From Enoplolaimus lenunculus (Eukaryota; Nematoda; Enoplea; Enoplida; Thoracostomopsidae), in assembly GCA_030248215.1 (NCBI GenBank), contig JASANG010000772.1:62001-126000 (forward strand): a stretch of 64,000 bases of DNA. Reading direction: 5' to 3'. The notes under the pieces were generated by a model. That model made no database searches. It saw nothing but the letters and a program-made list of their open reading frames with translations, and was not told the origin of the DNA. Each line of letters begins with the position of its first letter. The first letter of the stretch is position 1. Shown here piece by piece: positions 56,960-64,000 of this stretch. A program made the translations under genes and the position numbers.

Positions 56960-57211
56960 CCCTTTCGTACATGAATATTTTCAATTTCATATGAGATGTA
57001 ATTTCAAGGTAATATTCGATCACCAGTCTCACGGCTGGGAGGCGTTTACGATGACCACTGAGCTATAGAGCCGAGGGGGCTCTCACGTCTTGTGGAGATT
57101 TTGCACTGCGCATATATGTTATAAATGTAAAACACTGCTCACAGTGTTTGTATTGCTCTTGCATTATTGTATTTAGTTGCTCATAGACTATATACTGTAT
57201 GAGTGAATGAG
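56960..57211 (-). mobile_element. TTAA-flanked MITE with tRNA-like module, copy 3
   Basis: TTAA at 56956-56959 and 57212-57215. It starts CCCTTTCGTACATGAATA. The minus strand reads TATAGCTCAGTGGTCATCG (A box), a CGCCTCCCAGCC anticodon-like loop, then GGTGATCGAATA (decayed B box). Confidence 0.8.
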
Positions 57212-57670
57212 TTAAAATGTTTGTTAACAATTTTGCTGGACGATTATAAACGACAAGTATTCATCACGTTGCCGACACCAAATGGGACTTAGCCATACTT
57301 GTTTCACGTCTTCTAAAAGGCGTCCAGGCCTCATCCATTACGTCACTTGTGTCAAAATGAATGATGAATAAAAAACTGAACTTAGATTTGCATTTGGCTG
57401 AACAAGTCCAACAGACAGAAAGCGTAAGAATTAAAACGCGCTAAAGTTAAATCTCGGATGTCAAATGCATCGGTTACTGGGGCCCATGTTAACCATGGGG
57501 CCAGCCCGCTTTGTTTAAGCTTAATTCTAAGCCTAAACCTATGCCAAAATTTCTGTCCTCCCGCCGCCCGTGGCCGTATTCAGTCAATTTAGCCACCCTA
57601 ACATGTCGTGCCGCGCTATCAAATAAAAAGTTTAACGCCAAACTATATACTTAAATACCAAGAATGGATC

Positions 57671-57930
57671 ATACAAGAATGTGCAACTCTTTGGGGTCCG
57701 CACGGTACAAAATGTACCACGGGGCGTTGCGTTTTTGGCCGATCGCCCCCCCCCCCCCCGCTTTGTTTAGAGGAGGGTCGTTGTCACATACAATAACCCT
57801 AAAACTATAAGCAGATCATTTTTGTTGCCGGATACATAAAGTGTCATGGTTCGCACCGGTTGTACCCCCTAAATAAAGGGGAGGTTGTACAAAAACGCAA
57901 CGTGTGCCGGGTACATTCTCTTTTACACAG
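57671..57930. repeat. Dispersed ~250-bp repeat, copy 2
   Basis: It matches 20466-20715 block by block. A run of about 13 C interrupts it near 57750. Confidence 0.7.
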
Positions 57931-60900
57931 AATGTACCCAGTTTTATACTCTTGCTGAAATATGCATCATCCACTCTTGATATACGTAAGTATTCAAAAG
58001 TCATAAAATTCTCACACCGAATTGACTTAGGTTTATGACATAAATGCAAATGCGTTAATTCCTAAATTTACCAGGGTTGATTTTTTGGCAAAGTTAAATT
58101 TAAAATTATTGCAAATTTATGTAAAAATTATAACACATGTACTGATTCCGCTTGCTTGAAGGTGCCCCCCCCCGCCAGCCCAATCCTCTGTGTACGCCCC
58201 TGGTAACGCAGCTAAATGTTTAACAGCGTACTCTGCTATTTGCTGTATAAACAATTCATAAATTGTAGTTTCTAGAATGGATCAAAATAATCCACAGACA
58301 GTCAAACATCACCAGAATTCCCCCAGGAGATATGTTGTCTAGTGATATGACACGTCATCAATTAAAAATTCATTCTTTAAACAATATTTAACTGAGAAAT
58401 ATTAAAAAAATTGTAATACAATCAATACAAAACAAATCGGATATCTGTTTCCGGTTATCTTTTTATGTACCGGATAGCTAAAAGCATAACGTCACGATTC
58501 TATTCCGGATATGCACTTCTATAAATGTCTGTATAACATCTTATCACCAGTAAATTGAACATAATTCTAATATAATCTACACAGAAATATATTTCTTAAA
58601 CCTTTCCTCAAGGACCAAAAGATTGTCTTGTATCAGACAGGATAAATGTCAACTTTAGACTGAAAACAGCAGGGCTATAGATAACATCATTTGCAATTCT
58701 TAAAAACATGCACTGTAAAGTTAAAGTAAGTTGATTATAATCAACTCAGAGAAAATTAGATTTTTTGGTCATTTCTGAGTTAATACCGCTAAATATTAAC
58801 TCACTGTGAGCTCATTTAATTCCGGGAAAGTTGACTAATTAAAACTTAGGATGAGTTCAATCAATTCATAATTCTGAGTTCGGAAGGTCCTAATGCAGAG
58901 CTCAGGCTTGTGAGTGGATTCAACTCATTCTGAGTTAAAATCAACTCCCTGAAATCTATAGTGTGTGAAAAAATACCATGTTTTAACAGCGTTTGAAATT
59001 ACCTTTTTATGCCACATGTCGTTGAAAATATATCTCGTTCACTACGATGAGATACAACAATGTTTGTTTGAAGACATACCTTATCAACATAGAATGTTGG
59101 TTACGACCCTATGATTGAACAAAGGTCTCAACGAAGAAAAAACGGTCAATTCAAGTTAAAAATGACTGAAAAAATAACTTGAACGCATTTCGCCATCAAA
59201 AATGACTAAAACGAACAAAAGTTCGCGAACAAAAATTCATGGAAATTATGCCAACTGTTGATGTATAAAATAGAAAGCAAAAATGGTGAAGCAAACGAAG
59301 CCAATTAATACAAAATCAGCACAGGCATACAAACGATTTCGATTAAAGAATAACAGCTAAAACTGAACAAATTGGATTGTTTCACACCAAGGAGGATTTG
59401 CAAGCGTAGGGTTTTGCAACAACAGGCCTCAGTCCAATGTGTTGGCAAACAATTTCAAAGGGAACTCATAAGCATTGCGCAACTGTCAAGAATTTCTCAT
59501 GATGGGGACAAAACATCGTTAGTTCGTGTAATGGCTAGTGATGCGTATCGGATATTTTCATATCTGGATGTCCATCAATTCTTGTCGGATATTTATCCGC
59601 ATATCTGGATATTCTAAATTAATTTAAGCTATATGAGTAGCAAAACGTCATAAAAGACGAATCACCAGTAATCGTTAATATACTGGTTCGAATTTAGGCA
59701 CGAGTAAATGGTGGTCGTGGGTAGATCCTTTTTGCGCGGGTATACCTGCGGGTAAGAAATTCTAGTTTGCGTGGGAAAAACGCCGGTCGGGTAAAAAATC
59801 TTACCCGCTTCCCACTCTGGAAGTATCCTGACCCACAAGCTGAATGCTATGAGCCTAAAAACCCCTTTTTCTTTACATTGGCCGAAGATTGTTACGTTGT
59901 AACTTCAGGTTAAACAATTGAACATTTAAAAACAACTCCAGTGCCGATTCAGGATAAACTGAATTTAAAACATTAACATTAAAATCATAAGTAAATACTA
60001 AACGGCATCAAGGAAAACACTCATTTCAGTGAGTGTGGAGAAATGAACATTTTTGTAGGCGTCCCAACAGCTAAAGTATATCTTGTAAAACCTCCGCCTT
60101 GTTTAGGCTGTGATGATCGTATTAAAAAGATAAATTTGTTGCACGGAAGGAAATTATTTATTTCCGCTCGGCTTTGATTTGTCTCGTTAGTTTCTGCTGA
60201 CAAAGTTTCATAGAAGTAGTAAACGAATTGTTGCTAGTATGGAATGATGTCTGCGTGATGAGTAGGGGCCACTAAAAATAAACGAATCGTCAAAAAGAAA
60301 ATGCTATTTTAGCATCAATACAAACGCTTTGTTCAAAACCCAAAAAGCATTTTGTAATTTGACTTGATTCGTCACAAAAACACATATTTAGAACCAGTGT
60401 TGTTTTTTCCGGAAAAAATTTTCATCGGAAAAATGAATTTTTACTTTTTTCCGGAAAAAATGAAAATTATGTTCTTTGAATGATCGGTTCCTGCCCAGAT
60501 CTGAATTTTTGAAAAATTCGACTTTTAAGGCCATAAGGTCAGCCCCTTGGGACCCAAAATTTTTTTCGAAAAATTGGACAAATTACATATCATTTGACGC
60601 AAATTACAGAGCTGAGTCGAGCGGTGTTAAATATTTAAAATCAGTTATAAATCACGTAAATATATATCTCGCAATTTTTTACTACAGATAAACTGCAACT
60701 ATGTTCAAATTGAAATAAATTTTAAAAATTTCGGTTCATCCGCTATTTATATTTACAATTTTAAATAACCCGCTGAATATTTGTATGTCTCACAATTGTT
60801 GGCAGGAAAATAAAAAATCTTCGAAGCTTTTATATACTTCAGTATCAGTTTTCCGACAGTTTGACCACTATCCATTTCCGAATTCACTATCCGGTTGCAC

Positions 60901-62392
60901 CCTGGCAAGTAGTTAGGGCGAAGCAATAAGAGAATTGTGGCCCCATCAAAAATGTTTTAGCACCGTTTAATAAAAGTCTCACGCGGTTACCGATATTTGA
61001 CTCGTCAACGTAAATCTGGAATTGGATACAGATCGCATTCTGGTTTTTTAAACATGCGTACTTTACATTAGCGACATTTAGCAAAGTAGTTGGTTGAACA
61101 AATAACAAATTCTTATTCAGATTAATTTGTTCGTAATATTTTGAGTATGAATTTACAAAATTAAACTTTAAAACTTAAATAAAAATATCGCTGCGACTTT
61201 TTCGGATTTTATACAAAACGAAGCCAATTTGAAGTTGAACGACCTTTTCAAAACAAACATAAACAAGACAAAGTAGTCCATGCACTTTTCAGCAACGAAA
61301 TCCTTGTCCGAAATCGAAGTTTCAATTCAAAACATCAAAACAAGCGAAATTCTCATATCGACACTTGTTCACCCACCCACACTGCTAATTTTATGCAAAG
61401 CAAAAACATCCTTCCACATCGATGTTTATACTATTTAAAAGCCTAAACTTTGTCTTAAACCATATTTTATTTTTTCAGTTTACAAATTGTTGGTCGATTA
61501 AAATTTATGGAATATAAGTATATACTTAGGGTCATTCGTTCAGAAGAGTATGCAACACAGTTAGCGTTCGCTGCAATATTCGTCAGAGCTGTGTGAGAGA
61601 ATAGTTGTCAGGGCCTGTGTATAGATGAGAGCGGTAAGAGTGAATAAGCGATGTTCCTAAAAGCCTAAATCTAATCAAAATTTGCTCGAAAGCTTTGTTT
61701 AATTCCCAGTCAAAATGGCCCGGTCCTCATCCATGCACAGGCCGTTGGCATTAAAAAATTAGTTGTCAACGCAGCAAAGCACGCGACTTATTTATTGCGA
61801 ACAAAATGTCAAAGCAGATGTATAATTTCCTGCTTTTCAAAAATACATCGTTTTGCCGTGTGATTTTTGTGATTTCAATAGTATTCATTACAAGCAATTC
61901 ATTTGGATTAGGTTTAGGCATAGGATTGGCAGTCCTTCGGCTTACATATGCTTAGGTTTAAATTAGGAGTTTTAGGATTTTGAATTAGACTTAGGCTTCA
62001 CGAGCAGGTTTTGTTTAAGCATAGAATAGATCTTAAATGACCCTTGAGCTTAGGATTAGACAAAGGCTTTAACTTAAGCGCAAGCTTAAATATTGGATTC
62101 CTTATTTTAAATCTAATTTGACCCGCGACAGTAATTCTGAAAATATCATTCGTAGCAACATCCCACCCAAAAGGTCATCTGCTACCATATCCGCGTGCAA
62201 AGGACGGTTTTTTGCACCTGCAAATAACGTAATGCAGACGCGACGGAAATGTATACAAAGCAATGACTTGTAACACAGAACAATGAACCCAATCCATACA
62301 AATATATTTCCTGTGCGCTCAGGATGTCACGTTTTTGGTTGCTTTATAGTTTCCATTCTGGCACTGAATCGTATGACCAACCTTAGCAACCA
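57931..62392. other. No gene seen; AT-rich DNA with repeat fragments
   Basis: 58709-58970 is an AACTCA-rich MITE. 60776-60902 is the right end of a hAT-like MITE (CCGGTTGCACCCTGG). 61612-61743 is a TTAGGC-family copy with GGCCTGTGTATAGATGAG and TCCATGCACAGGCC ends. 61905-62100 has degenerate TTAGGTTTAG words. No exon with splice support was found. Confidence 0.4.
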
Positions 62393-64000
62393 CTATTCAA
62401 TATAGTAAATATCTTCAGGAATATCAAACTGTTTATTCAGCACTGCATCTTCGATGGCAAATTTTCGTTTGCACCACTCTTTCACAGCAAAGATGTTGTC
62501 TTAAAAATAGTAATAATTACAAAAATATTGGCCAATATTACTTTTAGAGGTGTAACAGCAGATTAAGCGTATTCCTAAGCCTAAGCGTTGCAAAAATGTG
62601 TTCGTAAGCCTAAGCCAAAGCAAAAAATGTAATCTAGAATCTAAACTTACTCTTTAACAGACACACAGAAACCTGGACGCCTTTTAAAGTAACATGGGCC
62701 AAAATATTAATCAAAAAATGTGGATCAATTTTTTCTTATTTATGTACCTATTACAAAGACAAATTTTTAAATGTTCAATATGTGGCAGCCAAATTTTATA
62801 ACACATCGCCCTAGTTTCAAATAGGCAGATTACCAGTCCATCGATTAGCAGCTGCTTTGGCATTTTCGACCTCAGATTTCATACGTTCCATCTGTTCCGG
62901 ATCCATTCCCGAAAACGATGAAGTCTCTTTGCGAAGTTCGGTCAATCTCGCTTCCGCTGATTCGATTGCAGTCATCAGTTCCTTTCGTTCATCCTGAAAC
63001 AACAAAACGCTATGAACACAATTTTACCGCATTATTTTGAAATATGACATTTAAGTGCTCTAAAGCACATAAAATTGAAAAAATATGAAGGCACTTAACA
63101 TAAAATTTTAGGTTCGAATTCTAATTTCGGTAATGTATAAGATCTTATGATACATCGGATGTTGACGGCAGGGTAGTGGTGCGACGCAGCGACCTGACTG
63201 AATAAACACTGTGCAAAGCATTTTATCACAAGCGGATCATGAAATTTGAGTCATTTACGTTTGGCGATATGCAATGCCAGGGGGTTAGCGTTAAAAAACG
63301 CAATTCGTCTTAAGTCGCAGCCAAAATTCCAAAGTAAGACAAAGAGTGGCGCTATACTTGTCGTGCGGTGCCGTCGGCCACCCTCCGGCGCTGTGAGTCA
63401 CCGTCCCTCATCATAACGGTATCGCACGTGAGTAATTTGCGTACGATACCGCACGGTGACGGCCGACGCTGTACGTGTAACGGACGGCGCTGGACATCAT
63501 AAAATGTACACTGCCAGTCTAAAGAGTTGTCGACAATTGCCTCCCTAAACTTGGTAACAAACAACAAAAATATGGTTGAAGAAAAAGTTGAATTTTTAAA
63601 CGCTTTTCAGTTTTCTTTGAGAGAAATTAATGTTTCTGTGAAAGGTTTAAATAATTGGACGCTAAACTATATTTTTGTAATATCAAACAATTTTTTCTCA
63701 ACAAAGACGGAAAAATGACGGTTTGTAACGGTGGGTCGCGGTCGAGGGTAGAGAACTTTTTCACGGGAATGCCAGCTGGTAAAACAATAAAATTTCTGCA
63801 AGTAAAGCGCAGGCCGGGAGAAATTGTTCACACGTTTACATCTCTGGGCTGAATAAATTCCTTTGTAAAAGAAAGCAGCCAACTCTTCTTTCCACTTACC
63901 GGATCAAAATCATCGTGATTGATCTGTTCAATTGTGTTTTCAAGCTCCAATTTCCGCCCATTCAAGCTGTCAAGTTTCAAGTTGAACTCGGCTAATTTTT
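62393..64000 (-). CDS. MND1: MND1 meiotic recombination factor, 3' part
   Basis: Mnd1 pairs with Hop2 (PSMC3IP) as a coiled-coil heterodimer that helps Dmc1/Rad51 invade the homologous chromosome in meiosis. Three exons are visible: beyond 64000 to 63900, 62993-62834 and 62499-62393 (stop TAG), with agreeing phases. The first two give a coiled coil (LAEFNLKLDSLNGRKLELEN, then ERKELMTAIESAEARLTELR). The family's C-terminal helices follow: AKAAANRWT/DNIFAVKEWCKRKF and QFDIPEDIYYIE (human AKEAANRWTDNIFAIKSW and GIPEDFDYID). The winged-helix N-terminus must lie beyond the right edge. A TTAGGC-core MITE fills most of the last intron. Confidence 0.9.
62530..62700. mobile_element. TTAGGC-core MITE in the last MND1 intron, perfect 8-bp duplication
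   Basis: 171 bp with ends GGCCAATATTACTTTTAGAG and AAGTAACATGGGCC. Flanks AAAATATT lie at 62522-62529 and 62701-62708. Same subfamily as 15575-15751 and 17038-17211. Confidence 0.9.
63345..63515. mobile_element. GC-rich palindromic MITE (TAGGGTTGCGC family)
   Basis: GTGGCGCTATACTTGTCG on the left, ACGATACCGCACGGTGACGG in the middle, and CGGACGGCGCTGGACATCAT on the right. It lies in an MND1 intron. Confidence 0.6.

Noticed and set aside
1-64000. CRISPR arrays, rRNA genes or bacterial operons
   Set aside because: None seen; the gene structure is eukaryotic throughout and the only short repeated arrays are the minisatellite and hairpin clusters described.

Overview
This is a gene-poor, repeat-rich stretch of an animal nuclear genome. 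The host genes have GT-AG introns of roughly 0.2 to 3 kb, AT-rich intergenic DNA and metazoan-only families: a nicotinic-type Cys-loop receptor subunit, a rhodopsin-class GPCR and ADP-dependent glucokinase. Many dispersed repeats carry runs of TTAGGC/GCCTAA, the telomere unit of nematodes. That hints at a nematode, but it is weak evidence because the motif sits inside transposons. A retained MND1 gene would argue against Caenorhabditis, which has lost it.

Layout. 0.6-5.3 kb (+): NLE1/Notchless, a ribosome-assembly WD40 protein, seven exons visible and the 5' end missing or outside the window. 5.4-20.8 kb: no recognised gene, many small non-autonomous DNA transposons. 20.8-26.0 kb (-): complete six-exon ADPGK. 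26.2-29.5 kb (-): a multi-exon gene not firmly identified, with weak TMEM231-like features and a MITE inserted in one exon. 32.1-39.3 kb (-): ten exons of a nicotinic acetylcholine receptor-like subunit. 39.8-40.8 kb (-): a possible two-exon small gene. 43.0-47.1 kb (-): six exons resembling p31comet/MAD2L1BP, the 5' part unresolved. 47.2-52.8 kb: repeats, including four related hairpins. 52.8-56.2 kb (-): a neuropeptide-type GPCR with a very long cytoplasmic tail. 56.2-62.4 kb: repeats. 62.4-64 kb (-): 3' exons of MND1, running off the right edge. From ADPGK onward every credible gene is on the minus strand.

The genes do not form one pathway. They cover ribosome assembly (NLE1), ADP-driven glycolysis (ADPGK), neural signalling (receptor subunit and GPCR) and meiosis or checkpoint control (MND1 and the p31comet-like gene).

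The most notable content is the mobile DNA. At least eight MITE-like families are interleaved. They include a TTAGGC-core family with clear 8-bp target duplications, a TTAA-flanked (piggyBac-like) family that carries a tRNA-like Pol III promoter, several CAGGG-ended hAT-like families, a GC-rich palindromic family, and a 678-bp inverted-repeat element holding a cluster of perfect ATATCATATGATAT palindromes. Several insertions are nested or sit at exon boundaries. All calls come from reading the sequence; no database search was run.
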